From positions 4,391,570 to 4,455,569 of the forward strand of contig NZ_CP042906.1 in the NCBI RefSeq assembly GCF_008728855.1: a stretch of DNA of 64,000 nucleotides, in the 5' to 3' direction. The notes below the pieces were generated by a model. The model was not told where the DNA came from, ran no database searches, and worked only from the letters and a program-made list of their open reading frames with translations. The stretch comes from Hypericibacter terrae (lineage in GTDB: Bacteria; Pseudomonadota; Alphaproteobacteria; Dongiales; Dongiaceae). Shown here piece after piece: positions 53,708 through 62,385 of this stretch. Position numbers and translations under genes: made by a program. Every line of letters starts with the position of its first letter. Position 1 is the first letter of the stretch.

Positions 53708-54034
53708 TCAGCCCGACGTGCGCGGGCTGAGCCGGCCGACGACGCTGCCGGTCGCCGGGTCGAGAATGAGAATGTCGGCGCAGGCCGCATCGGCGGCGTT
53801 GCCGGTGAGCGGTTCGAGCCGGAGCCAGAGCCGGTCGTTGGCCGAGGTCATCTCGGCCACGCGGCAGCCCGGCGGGAGCGGCAGCACGACATCGCCCAGC
53901 TGCGCCGCGCCGGTCGCCGTCGCCGCCGTGCCGGGCTTGCCCTGCATCCGATGCACGATCGTCACCACCACGATGGCGACGCCGATCACGATGATGATCC
54001 CCATCACGATGACGAGAGCCTTGAGGGCGCGCAT
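53708..54034 (-). CDS. DUF6476-like small membrane protein
   Basis: Protein of 108 aa with a single N-terminal membrane helix (residues about 5-28, very Ile/Val-rich). A short globular tail follows with VVLPLPPGCRVAEMTSANDRLWLRL and a CADILILDPATG end. This layout next to rluD is typical of the alphaproteobacterial DUF6476 family. Function unknown. It is divergent from rluD with only 24 bp between the starts, so their promoters overlap. Confidence 0.72.
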   Translation of the reverse strand: MRALKALVIVMGIIIVIGVAIVVVTIVHRMQGKPGTAATATGAAQLGDVVLPLPPGCRVAEMTSANDRLWLRLEPLTGNAADAACADILILDPATGSVVGRLSPRTSG

Positions 54035-54058
54035 GGAGTTGGTCCAGTCTCGAAAGCG

Positions 54059-55036
54059 ATGGAAGCTGCAGACGAACGCCGCCTTGAGGTGACGATCGAG
54101 GCCGATCAGCAGGGCGAGCGGGTCGACCGTGCGCTCGCCGCGCGGCTGCCCGATCTTTCCCGCAGCCGCCTCAAATCACTGATCGAAGAGGGCCGCGTCC
54201 AGTCGGGCGAGCGGACCATATCCGACCCCTCCCAGCGGGTCAAACCAGGCCAGAACTTTGTCATTTCGATCCCCGACGCGACGGCACCCGAGCCCTTGGC
54301 CGAGGACATCCCGCTGGTCGTGCGCTACGAGGACGATGCGCTCATCGTCATCGACAAGCCCGCCGGCATGGTGGTGCATCCGGCCCCCGGCAACGAAGGG
54401 GCCACGCTGGTGAATGCGCTGATCGCCCATTGCGGCGCGTCGCTCTCGGGCATCGGCGGCGTGCGCCGGCCCGGCATCGTCCATCGGCTCGACAAGGACA
54501 CGAGCGGGCTCCTGGTCGCGGCCAAGCACGACATCGCGCACCGCAAGCTCGCGGCCGACTTCGCGTCCCATGACATCGAGCGCGCCTATCAGGCCGTGGT
54601 CTGGGGCGTGCCGGCGAAGAAGTCGGGCGAGATCGAGGGCAATATCGGCCGCCATCCGGTCCACCGCAAAAAGATGACGGTGCTCGCGCGGGGCGGCAAA
54701 CCGGCCCTGACGCGCTACCGGGTGCTGAAGAGCTTCGGGCGGCTGGCGAGCCTGGTCGAATGCCGGCTGGCCACCGGCCGGACCCACCAGATCCGGGTCC
54801 ATCTGGCCTCGATCGGCCATCCGCTGCTGGGCGATCCCACTTACGGCCGCGCCACCCCGGCCCGGCTCAATGCCCTGCCGCCCAAGGTCCGCGCCGTCGT
54901 CGCCGGTTTCAAGCGCCAGGCGCTCCATGCCTGGCTCCTGGGCTTCGAGCATCCGGTCACCGGCGAAGTCCTGCGCTGGGAGTCCCCGCTGCCGTCCGAT
55001 ATGCAGGCCCTGATTTCTTCTTTAGAATCAATATAA
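54059..55036 (+). CDS. rluD: 23S rRNA pseudouridine synthase (RluD family)
   Basis: Enzyme of 325 aa converting uridines to pseudouridine in 23S rRNA. An N-terminal S4 domain (about residues 15-75; RVDRALAARLPDLSRSRLKSLIEEGRV) precedes the synthase domain. It has VVIDKPAGMVVHP, the catalytic Asp in GIVHRLDKDTSG and HQIRVHLASIGHPLLGD. Start 54059 is chosen because it gives the family length; the open frame upstream runs through the divergent DUF6476 gene. It is followed by rpoH at 150 bp, an arrangement common in alphaproteobacteria. Confidence 0.94.
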   Translation: MEAADERRLEVTIEADQQGERVDRALAARLPDLSRSRLKSLIEEGRVQSGERTISDPSQRVKPGQNFVISIPDATAPEPLAEDIPLVVRYEDDALIVIDKPAGMVVHPAPGNEGATLVNALIAHCGASLSGIGGVRRPGIVHRLDKDTSGLLVAAKHDIAHRKLAADFASHDIERAYQAVVWGVPAKKSGEIEGNIGRHPVHRKKMTVLARGGKPALTRYRVLKSFGRLASLVECRLATGRTHQIRVHLASIGHPLLGDPTYGRATPARLNALPPKVRAVVAGFKRQALHAWLLGFEHPVTGEVLRWESPLPSDMQALISSLESI

Positions 55037-55066
55037 TGGTTAAGAATAGTTACTTGGCTGTAACCC

Positions 55067-55096
55067 CTTGAAATTCAAAGAGAGAGACCAAATTTA
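55067..55096 (+). promoter_or_regulatory. Candidate heat-shock (sigma-32) promoter upstream of rpoH
   Basis: CTTGAAA at 55067-55073 is the sigma-32 -35 consensus. After 14 nt comes CCAAATTTA, a partial match to CCCCATnT. It would start transcription near 55103, about 85 nt before rpoH. Autoregulation of rpoH by a heat-shock promoter is known in alphaproteobacteria such as Caulobacter. Confidence 0.5.
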
Positions 55097-55187
55097 GCAC
55101 CTGTGCCTCACAAGTGCCAAAATTCCGCGGGAAACTCCGCTCCGTGGAAACCAGGGGTTACGCGAGGGGCGTAAGGAGGACTTCAAT

Positions 55188-56072
55188 ATGGCCAGTTTCA
55201 GTCGATCGCTGCCAGCGCTGTCGGACGGCAATCTCAGCCGGTACCTGCAGGACATCCGCAAGTTCCCGATGCTGGAAGCGGACGAGGAATACATGCTCGC
55301 CAAGCGTTGGCGCGAGCATGAGGACACCGAGGCCGCGCACAAGCTGGTGACGAGCCATCTGCGTCTCGTCGCCAAGATCGCGATGGGTTATCGCGGCTAT
55401 GGCCTGCCGGTGAACGAGCTCATCTCCGAGGGCAATGTCGGCATGATGCAGGCGGTCAAGCGCTTCGATCCGGAGCGCGGCTTCCGTCTCGCGACCTATG
55501 CGATGTGGTGGATCCGCGCCGCCATCCAGGAATACATCCTGCATTCCTGGTCGCTGGTGAAGATGGGCACGACCGCGGCGCAGAAGAAGCTGTTCTTCAA
55601 CCTGCGGCGCATCAAGGGCCAGCTCAAGGCGATCGAAGAGGGCGATCTGGCACCGGAGACGGTCACCAAGATCGCGACCCAGCTCGACGTGCCCGAGGAC
55701 GATGTGGTGCAGATGAACCGGCGCCTCGCGGCCCCGGATCACTCGCTCAACGCCTCGCCGCGCGCCGACAGCGAAGGCGAATGGATCGACTGGCTCGAAG
55801 ACGAGTCGAAGAACCAGGAAGCCCTCCTGGGCGAGAGCGAGGAGCTTGGCAAGCGCCAGGCGCTGCTGGTCTCGGCCATGAAGGGCCTCAACGAGCGCGA
55901 GCGCCACATCCTCACCGAGCGCCGGCTCAAGGACGAGCCGACCACGCTCGAGGATCTGAGCAAGGAATACAACATCAGCCGCGAGCGCGTCCGTCAGATC
56001 GAAGTGCGCGCCTTCGAGAAGCTGCAGAAGTCGATCAAGAACGCCGCGATCGAGCAGAACCTGGCGAATTGA
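55188..56072 (+). CDS. rpoH: RNA polymerase heat-shock sigma factor RpoH (sigma-32)
   Basis: Sigma factor of 294 aa. Region 1.2/2 has LSRYLQDIRKFPMLEADEEYMLAKRW, AHKLVTSHLRLVAKIAMGYRGYGLP, LISEGNVGMMQAVKRFDPERGFRLATYAMWWIRAAIQEYIL. The RpoH box QKKLFFNLRR follows. Region 4 ends with LEDLSKEYNISRERVRQIEVRAFEKLQ. GGAGG lies 8 nt before ATG 55188. It directs chaperone and protease genes. A sigma-32-like promoter lies upstream and a strong terminator directly follows, so it is largely monocistronic. Confidence 0.97.
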   Translation: MASFSRSLPALSDGNLSRYLQDIRKFPMLEADEEYMLAKRWREHEDTEAAHKLVTSHLRLVAKIAMGYRGYGLPVNELISEGNVGMMQAVKRFDPERGFRLATYAMWWIRAAIQEYILHSWSLVKMGTTAAQKKLFFNLRRIKGQLKAIEEGDLAPETVTKIATQLDVPEDDVVQMNRRLAAPDHSLNASPRADSEGEWIDWLEDESKNQEALLGESEELGKRQALLVSAMKGLNERERHILTERRLKDEPTTLEDLSKEYNISRERVRQIEVRAFEKLQKSIKNAAIEQNLAN

Positions 56073-56099
56073 CCGCCGGCAGATCACGAATGAGATGAG

Positions 56100-56134
56100 G
56101 GCCTCGTCCTGAGAAGGACGAGGCCTTTTTCTTT
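56100..56134 (+). terminator. Rho-independent terminator of rpoH
   Basis: GGCCTCGTCCT (56100-56110) pairs with AGGACGAGGCC (56115-56125) over a GAGA tetraloop and is followed by TTTTTCTTTT. It starts 28 nt after the rpoH stop. Confidence 0.92.
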
Positions 56135-56160
56135 TGGGTGTGGCGCTTCGCTTTATTCTT

Positions 56161-56346
56161 TCCTCTCCGCCCGCGAAGCGGGGGAGAGGGTTGCGTAGGG
56201 TTAGTCGGAGCGTAGCGGAGACTTACCCGAAGCTGGGAGAGGTGGGTCTTCTCTTGCGACAGCCCCCTCTCCCGGCTCCGGCTAGGTTTCGGCTTCGCCT
56301 GAACCAAGCCTGCGCAACCCTCTCCCCCACTGCGTGGGGGAGAGGG
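56161..56346. repeat. Intergenic inverted-repeat element with terminal hairpins
   Basis: About 186 bp between rpoH and purA. A hairpin CCTCTCC...GGAGAGG at 56162-56188 and another CCCTCTCCCCC...GGGGGAGAGGG at 56318-56346 sit at its ends. The outer arms are complementary: GAGAGGGTTGCGTAGG at 56184-56199 with CCTGCGCAACCCTCTC at 56308-56323, one mismatch. This matches the widespread short palindromic repeats with CCCTCTCC-rich ends in alphaproteobacterial and other G+C-rich genomes, thought to be non-autonomous mobile elements. Copies elsewhere in the genome cannot be seen from here. Confidence 0.7.
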
Positions 56347-56357
56347 CAAAGGACAAG

Positions 56358-57647
56358 TCAATCCGCGAACGGATTGCGCACCAGGATGGTGTCGTCGCGT
56401 TCGGGGCTGGTGGAGAGGAGCGCCACCGGGGCCTCGATCAGCTCCTCGATGCGCCGGATATATTTGATCGCGGTCGCCGGGAGCTGCGCCCAGGAGCGGG
56501 CGCCGCGGGTCGATTCCGACCAGCCTTCCATGGTCTTGTAGATCGGCTGCACGCGCGCCTGGGCCGCCGTGCCGGCCGGCAGATGGTCGAGGCGCTGGCC
56601 GTCGAGATTGTAGCCGACGCAGACCTTCAGCTCCGGCAGCCCGTCCAGCACGTCGAGCTTGGTGAGCGCGATACCGTCGATGCCGCCGACCTTGACGGCC
56701 TGGCGCACCATCACCGCGTCGAACCAGCCGCAGCGCCGCTTGCGCCCCGTCACCACGCCGAACTCCTTGCCGCGCGAGCCCAAGAGCTCGCCGGTCTCGT
56801 CGGTGAGCTCGGTCGGGAACGGGCCCGAGCCGACGCGCGTGGTGTAGGCCTTGGTGATGCCGAGCACATAGGAGACGGCCCCGACACCGACGCCGGACCC
56901 GACCGAGGCCTGCGCCGCCACCGTGTTCGACGAGGTCACATAGGGATAGGTGCCGTGGTCGATGTCGAGCATCGAGCCTTGCGCACCCTCGAACAGGATG
57001 CGGTCGCCGCGCCGGCGCGCCGCGTCGAGGCATTGCCAGACGCTGGTCACATACGGCGCCACCTTGGGCGCGATCTCGTTGAGCTGCCCCAGCAGCACGT
57101 CGCGATCGACCTCCGGCGCGCCCATGCCGCGCAACAGCGCATTGTGATGCAGCAGCAGATCGTCGACCCGCTCGCCGAGCGTCGCGGGATCGAGGAGGTC
57201 GCAGACGCGGATGGCGCGCCGCGCCACCTTGTCCTCATAGGCCGGGCCGATGCCGCGGCCCGTGGTGCCGATCTTGGCCGAGCCCCGCATTTCCTCGCGC
57301 AGGCGGTCGAGCTGGCCATGCAGCGGCAGGATCAGCGGCGCGTTCTCGGCCAGCTTCAGCACGTCGGGGCCGACCGTGACGCCCTGCCCCTTGATGGTCT
57401 CGATTTCCTTCAAGAGCGCCCAGGGATCGACCACCACGCCATTGCCGATGATCGACTGCTTGCCGCGCACGACGCCCGAAGGCAGCAGCGAGAGCTTGTA
57501 GGTCTGGCCACCCACCACCAGCGTATGGCCGGCATTATGGCCGCCCTGGAAACGGACCACGACGTCGGCGCGCTCGGAGAGCCAGTCGACGATCTTGCCT
57601 TTCCCCTCGTCGCCCCACTGGGCGCCGATGACGGCGACATTGGCCAT
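56358..57647 (-). CDS. purA: Adenylosuccinate synthetase
   Basis: GTP-dependent enzyme of 429 aa that joins IMP and aspartate in AMP synthesis. The N terminus [23 protein letters not shown] holds the GDEGKGK GTP site. QGGHNAGHT, the active-site [37 protein letters not shown] and [11 protein letters not shown] at the C terminus are all conserved. It lies 57 bp downstream of hisZ, a common alphaproteobacterial pair. Confidence 0.98.
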   Translation of the reverse strand: MANVAVIGAQWGDEGKGKIVDWLSERADVVVRFQGGHNAGHTLVVGGQTYKLSLLPSGVVRGKQSIIGNGVVVDPWALLKEIETIKGQGVTVGPDVLKLAENAPLILPLHGQLDRLREEMRGSAKIGTTGRGIGPAYEDKVARRAIRVCDLLDPATLGERVDDLLLHHNALLRGMGAPEVDRDVLLGQLNEIAPKVAPYVTSVWQCLDAARRRGDRILFEGAQGSMLDIDHGTYPYVTSSNTVAAQASVGSGVGVGAVSYVLGITKAYTTRVGSGPFPTELTDETGELLGSRGKEFGVVTGRKRRCGWFDAVMVRQAVKVGGIDGIALTKLDVLDGLPELKVCVGYNLDGQRLDHLPAGTAAQARVQPIYKTMEGWSESTRGARSWAQLPATAIKYIRRIEELIEAPVALLSTSPERDDTILVRNPFAD

Positions 57648-57704
57648 GCTTCAACCCTCTCGGTCTCGTTGGTTCGGCGGAGATGCTGGAGATTCTTAGG
57701 AACG

Positions 57705-58877
57705 CTACGCTTTGGTCTTGCGCCGGCGCGGACTGGTCTTGGCGACGGACCGCGCCCGGCCCCCTTGCCAGACATGGCTGCAATGGAGGCGGTGCGCCTC
57801 GTCCATCATATCCGCTGTGGCGTGCAATGCACCGATCGTGATCCAGCCCTCGCGGCGCAGTTTGGCCGCCGCCCCGCGCGCGGTGCCGAGCGGCAGCAGG
57901 ATCCGCCGCGCCGCGGCCGGTGCCGGCAACGCCTGGATCAGGCTGTCGAGATAGAGGCTGAAGCCGGTCGAGGGCTCGCCTTCGCCGCTGACATAGCGCC
58001 CGCCGCGGCCGAGCTCGTTGCGGGCGCCGCGCGCGAACAGGCTGAAGCCGACGCCGTTGTAATATTCGAAGCCGCGATGCTCGGCCGGATCGATGGTGAG
58101 ATGGAGCCGCGGCAGCGCGCGGAACGCATGCGCCACCACCTCGCCCAGCCGGCGCCGTTCTTCGGCCGCTTCCGGCGGCAGATCGAGGCGCTGCAGCGCC
58201 GCCAGCGCGCGCCGCGCCGGGCCCGCCGCGCCGATCAGGCCCTGGAACAGCACGGCATGGCGTCCGGCATGGCCGGCGACCGCGGCGGCGTCCTTGCGGT
58301 CGAGCGCCTGGACCAGCGATTTGATCGCGGTCTTGCGGAAGCCCAGCGCCTGGGCCGCGGCCGGCACCAGGGTGGGCAGATTGAGATCGATGGTGAGGCC
58401 CTCGAGCCCCAGGGCCGAGAGCGTCTCGGCCGCGAGCAGGATCACCTCGGCATCGGCCGCCGGCCCCTCGGCGCCGATCAGTTCGATGCCGACCTGGCCC
58501 AGCTGGCGCGCGGGCTTGAGCTCCGTGCCTTTCACCCGCAGCACCTGGCCCGCATAGGAGAGGCGCAGGGGCCGCGGCGAATTCTTGAGACGGGTGGCCG
58601 CGATCCGCGCCACCTGCGGCGTCATGTCGGCGCGCAGGCCCATCATCCGATGCGAGATCGGATCCATGAGGCGGAAGGTATGCTCGGCCATGGCGGCGCC
58701 GGCTCCGGCCAAGAGGCTGGTCTCGAACTCGATCAGCGGCGGCTTGATGCGCTCATAGCCTTGCGCCGCGAACAGCGCCGTCAGCCGGTCCACGACCGCC
58801 GCCTCGAAGGCGGCATCGGGCGGCAGCAGGTCGCTGAGGCCTGTCGGCAGCAGCGCGTTTTCGGCGGAGGCTTGCAC
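57705..58877 (-). CDS. hisZ: ATP phosphoribosyltransferase regulatory subunit HisZ
   Basis: Catalytically inactive paralogue of histidyl-tRNA synthetase, 390 aa. It acts as the allosteric partner of short-form HisG in the first step of histidine synthesis. Class II tRNA-synthetase motifs are readable: YERIKPPLIEFETSLL (motif 1 region), FRLMDPISHRMMGLRADMTPQVARI (motif 2), and ELIGAEGPAADAEVILLA. The C-terminal anticodon-binding domain of true HisRS is missing, as expected for HisZ. Presence of hisZ implies that hisG elsewhere encodes the short form. Confidence 0.92.
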   Translation of the reverse strand: MQASAENALLPTGLSDLLPPDAAFEAAVVDRLTALFAAQGYERIKPPLIEFETSLLAGAGAAMAEHTFRLMDPISHRMMGLRADMTPQVARIAATRLKNSPRPLRLSYAGQVLRVKGTELKPARQLGQVGIELIGAEGPAADAEVILLAAETLSALGLEGLTIDLNLPTLVPAAAQALGFRKTAIKSLVQALDRKDAAAVAGHAGRHAVLFQGLIGAAGPARRALAALQRLDLPPEAAEERRRLGEVVAHAFRALPRLHLTIDPAEHRGFEYYNGVGFSLFARGARNELGRGGRYVSGEGEPSTGFSLYLDSLIQALPAPAAARRILLPLGTARGAAAKLRREGWITIGALHATADMMDEAHRLHCSHVWQGGRARSVAKTSPRRRKTKA

Positions 58878-59046
58878 GGGGCGGGAACCAGGGCTTTCGG
58901 CTGAAAAAAGGGCCGGGCGTGCATAGCCCGATTGGCCCCCGGGAGCAAGCCGGCAGTCGGTCGCGCCCGAAGGCGCCCGGCGGCCGGCCGGAAGCCAAGC
59001 CCTCGGATTGGTTCAGAAATCCCGGAACGTCCCGAGCGAGGTCGGC

Positions 59047-60246
59047 CTAGAGCGCGGCCCCACGGCCATCGGCCGGCGCCAGCAGTTGCCGGGCCACCCA
59101 TTCGTGGAAGCAATGGGTCGGCACATCCATGACCGGCGAGAACTTGCCGCCGTCGAAGCCGGCGGCATGGCGGCCCCGCTGCATGCCCTCGACCACGAAG
59201 ACGTCCTCCAGGAACACCTTGCGCCACATGGCGAGGTTCCGGGCGCGCATCTCCGCCATGTCGACAGCCGCCATCTCGGGCGTCGCGTAATAAATCTCGA
59301 GATGCTCGATGGTGCGGTCGGGCGCCACCGGCTCCAGCATCAGCGCGAAGAAATGATCCTTGTGCACGCCGAGCAGGACGTTCGGAAAGAGCGAGGCATA
59401 TTCGGCGCCCGTGTCCCATTGCTTCGACAGATCGCCGAAGGGCGCGAAGCGCTCGCCGTGGGCGCCGAGCTGCGGGTTGTAGACCAGCGATCCCTGGCCG
59501 GAGAAGGCGCCCGGCTCGACGATGTTGTAATGGTCGTCGAGCCGCGAATAGCTGTTGAGGTCCGGATGCACCCAGGGCAGGTGATAGCTCTCGCAGTAAT
59601 TCTCGACCGCCAGCTTCCAGTTGGTCCGCAGGTCGAAGCTCGAGGAGGAATCCGCGCCGCCATGATAGAGCGGCTTGCGGCTGAACTCCTGCCAGCGCCG
59701 GTCGAGCTTGCGGATGTAATCCTCGAACGGCGCCGCGGCTCCTGAGAGATTGACGAAGACCATGTCCATCCAGACCCGCGAGCGCAGCGCGAAGAGGCCG
59801 AGCTCCTCGCGCTTCACCCCGGGATGGCTGTTCTGGCCCATGCCGCCGACATGGGGCGTCGCCTTCAGGGCGCCCTGGAGATCGTAGCTCCAGGAATGAT
59901 AGGGGCAGCGGATGAGCCCGTTGCAGTGGCGCGCCTCGCCGACCAGCGTCATGCCGCGATGGCGGCAGACATTCTCGAACACCCGCACCTCGCCCTGGGC
60001 GTCGCGCACCATGAGCATCGGCCGGCCGAACAGCTCGATCGGCTTGAGGTCGCCGGTCTGCGGAATGTCCTTGGCGAAGCCGATGCAGGCCCAGTTGCGG
60101 GCGAACAGGCGCTCGCGCTCGGCGGCGAAGACGGCCGGGTCGATATAGGCGGCGTTGGGAAGCCCGCGCGCGGTCTCGACCGGACCGATCACCCGCTCGA
60201 GGGCGCCGCCCTCCATCCCTTGGATCGATCCCGACTGCGCCGACAT
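59047..60246 (-). CDS. Rieske-type aromatic ring-hydroxylating/quaternary-amine dioxygenase, alpha subunit
   Basis: Oxygenase of 399 aa. The Rieske 2Fe-2S site is C94-x-H96 and C114-x2-H117 (ENVCRHRGMT, LIRCPYHSW). The mononuclear iron ligands are in NWKLAVENYCESYHLPWVHPDL, with Glu215 and His222/His227. The sequence resembles the GbcA/carnitine-monooxygenase branch, but no reductase partner lies next to it. Start 60246 has GGGAG upstream. A LysR gene lies 109 bp upstream in the same direction. Substrate unknown; quaternary amines or aromatic acids are the family's usual targets. Confidence 0.9.
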   Translation of the reverse strand: MSAQSGSIQGMEGGALERVIGPVETARGLPNAAYIDPAVFAAERERLFARNWACIGFAKDIPQTGDLKPIELFGRPMLMVRDAQGEVRVFENVCRHRGMTLVGEARHCNGLIRCPYHSWSYDLQGALKATPHVGGMGQNSHPGVKREELGLFALRSRVWMDMVFVNLSGAAAPFEDYIRKLDRRWQEFSRKPLYHGGADSSSSFDLRTNWKLAVENYCESYHLPWVHPDLNSYSRLDDHYNIVEPGAFSGQGSLVYNPQLGAHGERFAPFGDLSKQWDTGAEYASLFPNVLLGVHKDHFFALMLEPVAPDRTIEHLEIYYATPEMAAVDMAEMRARNLAMWRKVFLEDVFVVEGMQRGRHAAGFDGGKFSPVMDVPTHCFHEWVARQLLAPADGRGAAL

Positions 60247-60355
60247 GCCGAAGCTCCCGATTCGAGGCCGCCCCCGAAGGCGGCGCTGCCCCAGGCGAGA
60301 CCAAGGCCGCCTCGGGCGCAAGCCCCGAAATTTTCGACGCTCGATTGAGTTCTTT

Positions 60356-61282
60356 TCAACCCGGCACTGCCGCTGCCGGGTCCGGCCGGGCGAAGGAGAT
60401 CAGCCAGTCGCGCAGCACCCGGGCCTCGGCCGAGAGGCTCTTATGCTCGTCCCAGGTCACATAGAAGGACTGCGAGGCCGGCATCGCGGTGGCGCCCAAT
60501 ACCACCAGCTTTCCGCTCTCGACCAGGGGCGCCACCAGGCTGTGCCAGCCCAGCGCCACCCCCTGCCCGTCCTGCGCCGCCTGCAGAGCCACCACATAGC
60601 TCGAGAAGGTGCGCAGATTGAGCGACCGCGCCTTTCCGCCGGTTCCCTTCAGCCAGTCGGTCCAGCCGGTCCAGGACGGATCGCCGGTCTCCAGTTCCAG
60701 CAAGGGCAGAGAGGGGAGTTCCGCGGTGCCCTTGCCAGGATGCTGCCGGGCGAAATCCGGCGAGCAGACCGGATAGATCCGGTCGCCGAACAGGCGGATG
60801 GCGGTCTCGTTATGCCAGTCGCCCGCACCATAGCGAACCCGCAGATCGATGCGCGCCATGCCCAGGTCCTGGCTGGAATCGGAGATGACATGATTGACGG
60901 TGATGTCCTGATGCTTCCGCCAGAAGCTCCCCAACCGCGGCATCAGCCACATCTGGGCGAAGGCGGTCGTCGAGCCCAGGGTCACGCTGTGATGGCCGGC
61001 GCCGCTGCTCTTGATGCGCTGGAAGGCGGCGACGATCTCGCCGAAGCCGCGCGTCAGGGCCGCGTAGAGAATCTCGCCCTGCGCCGTCATCTCGATCGCG
61101 CGATGGCCGCGCAGCAACAGGGGCACGCCGGCCTCGGTCTCGAGCGACTTGATCTGCTTGCTGATCGCGCCTGGCGTGACGTTGAGCTCCTTGGCGGCCC
61201 TCGTGAGGCTCCGCTGGCGCGCCGCCGCCTCGAAGGCGACCAGCGAGGTCAGGGGCGGCAGGGTGCGGGAGCGGCGAGCCAT
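60356..61282 (-). CDS. LysR-family transcriptional regulator (GcvA-like)
   Basis: Regulator of 308 aa. The N-terminal helix-turn-helix is LPPLTSLVAFEAAARQRSLTRAAKELNVTPGAISKQIKSLETEAGVPLLLR, with the GcvA-type opening RTLPPLTSLVAFEAAA. The C-terminal half is the LysR substrate domain (VTLGSTTAFAQMWLMPRLGSFWRKH; DLRVRYGAGDWHNE). It lies upstream of the Rieske oxygenase and may control it, though LysR proteins usually act on a divergent gene, and here that would be none close by. Confidence 0.9.
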   Translation of the reverse strand: MARRSRTLPPLTSLVAFEAAARQRSLTRAAKELNVTPGAISKQIKSLETEAGVPLLLRGHRAIEMTAQGEILYAALTRGFGEIVAAFQRIKSSGAGHHSVTLGSTTAFAQMWLMPRLGSFWRKHQDITVNHVISDSSQDLGMARIDLRVRYGAGDWHNETAIRLFGDRIYPVCSPDFARQHPGKGTAELPSLPLLELETGDPSWTGWTDWLKGTGGKARSLNLRTFSSYVVALQAAQDGQGVALGWHSLVAPLVESGKLVVLGATAMPASQSFYVTWDEHKSLSAEARVLRDWLISFARPDPAAAVPG

Positions 61283-61357
61283 GGGACTCTATCGGGGAAC
61301 GAAGGCCTGTCGCCGGAGACGGCGGTGGCGGGAAGCCGCCATCTTAGCCGCCGCGCG

Positions 61358-61660
61358 CTAGCCGAGCCACCAGCGCAGCAGGATCACCGAACCGACGCCG
61401 CCGATGAAGGCGACGAGCATGGGAAAGCGCAGCGCGAGAAGGACGGTGACGAGCGCCGCCAGCGCGTCGGCCAGCCCCGCCGCCAGCACCGCGGGCGCGA
61501 TGATCGCGGTCAGGATGGCCACCGGCACGGCTTCGAGGCCGGCCTTGAGGCGCCCCCGGACGGGAAAGAGATGCAGCAGCGCATAACCGCCCACCCGCGT
61601 GGCATAGGTGACGGCACCCATGCCGAGGATCGTCAGCAGGGCGTTCGTGTCGATGCTCAT
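61358..61660 (-). CDS. azlD: AzlD-family branched-chain amino-acid export subunit
   Basis: Small membrane protein of 100 aa with four hydrophobic segments. It has GMGAVTYATRVGGYALLHLF and LEAVPVAILTAIIAPAVLAAG, the AzlD signature. It pairs with AzlC to export branched-chain amino acids and analogues. Its start overlaps the AzlC stop (ATGA at 61657-61660), so the two are translationally coupled. Confidence 0.92.
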   Translation of the reverse strand: MSIDTNALLTILGMGAVTYATRVGGYALLHLFPVRGRLKAGLEAVPVAILTAIIAPAVLAAGLADALAALVTVLLALRFPMLVAFIGGVGSVILLRWWLG

Positions 61661-62385
61661 GATTTCTGCGCGCCCGAGAAGGCGCCGGCGAGGGCACCGG
61701 CGATGCCGCCCAGGAGGATGTACCAGACGCCCGGCAGCCAGGCATGGGCCGCCAGGGCCGCCGTGCCGCTCGCGACCAGAGGGGCCACGCTGGCGCGGCC
61801 GCGCCACATGCCGGTGATCAGCACCAGGAAGACCGCCGTGAAGGCGAAGTCGAATCCATAGCGCGCCGGGTTCTCGATGACGCCGCCGACGACGGTGCCG
61901 ATCCCGGTCCAGAACAGCCAGTTCACATAGAACACGGCACCCAGGCCGAGATAATAGGCCGGCGTCAGCCTGCCCTGGGCCGCGCGGCGCATCGCCAGGA
62001 TCCAGATCTCGTCGGCCATGACGAAGAGTGCCGCCAGAGACTGGTAGCGGCCGAAGCGGCCCATCACCGGCTGCATCGCGGCGCCCATGATCACATGGCG
62101 CAGATTGACCATCGCCGTGGCGAGGATGATCGTCAGCATCGGGATCGGATCGCGCCACAGATCGATCGCCACGAACTGCGAGGCGCCGGCGAAGACGGTG
62201 CCGCTCATCAGCAGCATCTCCAGCGGTCCGAACCCCTTATGGGCCGCGAGCGCGCCCATGAGCAGGCCGAACGGCGCGGCACCCACCATCAGCGGCGCGA
62301 TATGCCAGAGGCCCAGCGCGAAATCCTGGGTCCAGCGCGCGCCCGGAAGAGGCTCGGGCGCGCGCCGGATCTCCTCAATCGACAT
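61657..62385 (-). CDS. azlC: AzlC-family branched-chain amino-acid exporter
   Basis: Membrane protein of 242 aa with about six hydrophobic segments. It shows IAPLMVGAAPFGLLMGALAAHKGFGPLEMLLMSGTVFAGASQFVAIDL, the AzlC opening, and VNLRHVIMGAAMQPVM. It works with AzlD (LIV-E type). Its start overlaps the end of the phzF gene by 11 bp, so phzF, azlC and azlD form one operon, a likely detoxification or export unit for amino-acid-like compounds. Confidence 0.93.
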   Translation of the reverse strand: MSIEEIRRAPEPLPGARWTQDFALGLWHIAPLMVGAAPFGLLMGALAAHKGFGPLEMLLMSGTVFAGASQFVAIDLWRDPIPMLTIILATAMVNLRHVIMGAAMQPVMGRFGRYQSLAALFVMADEIWILAMRRAAQGRLTPAYYLGLGAVFYVNWLFWTGIGTVVGGVIENPARYGFDFAFTAVFLVLITGMWRGRASVAPLVASGTAALAAHAWLPGVWYILLGGIAGALAGAFSGAQKS

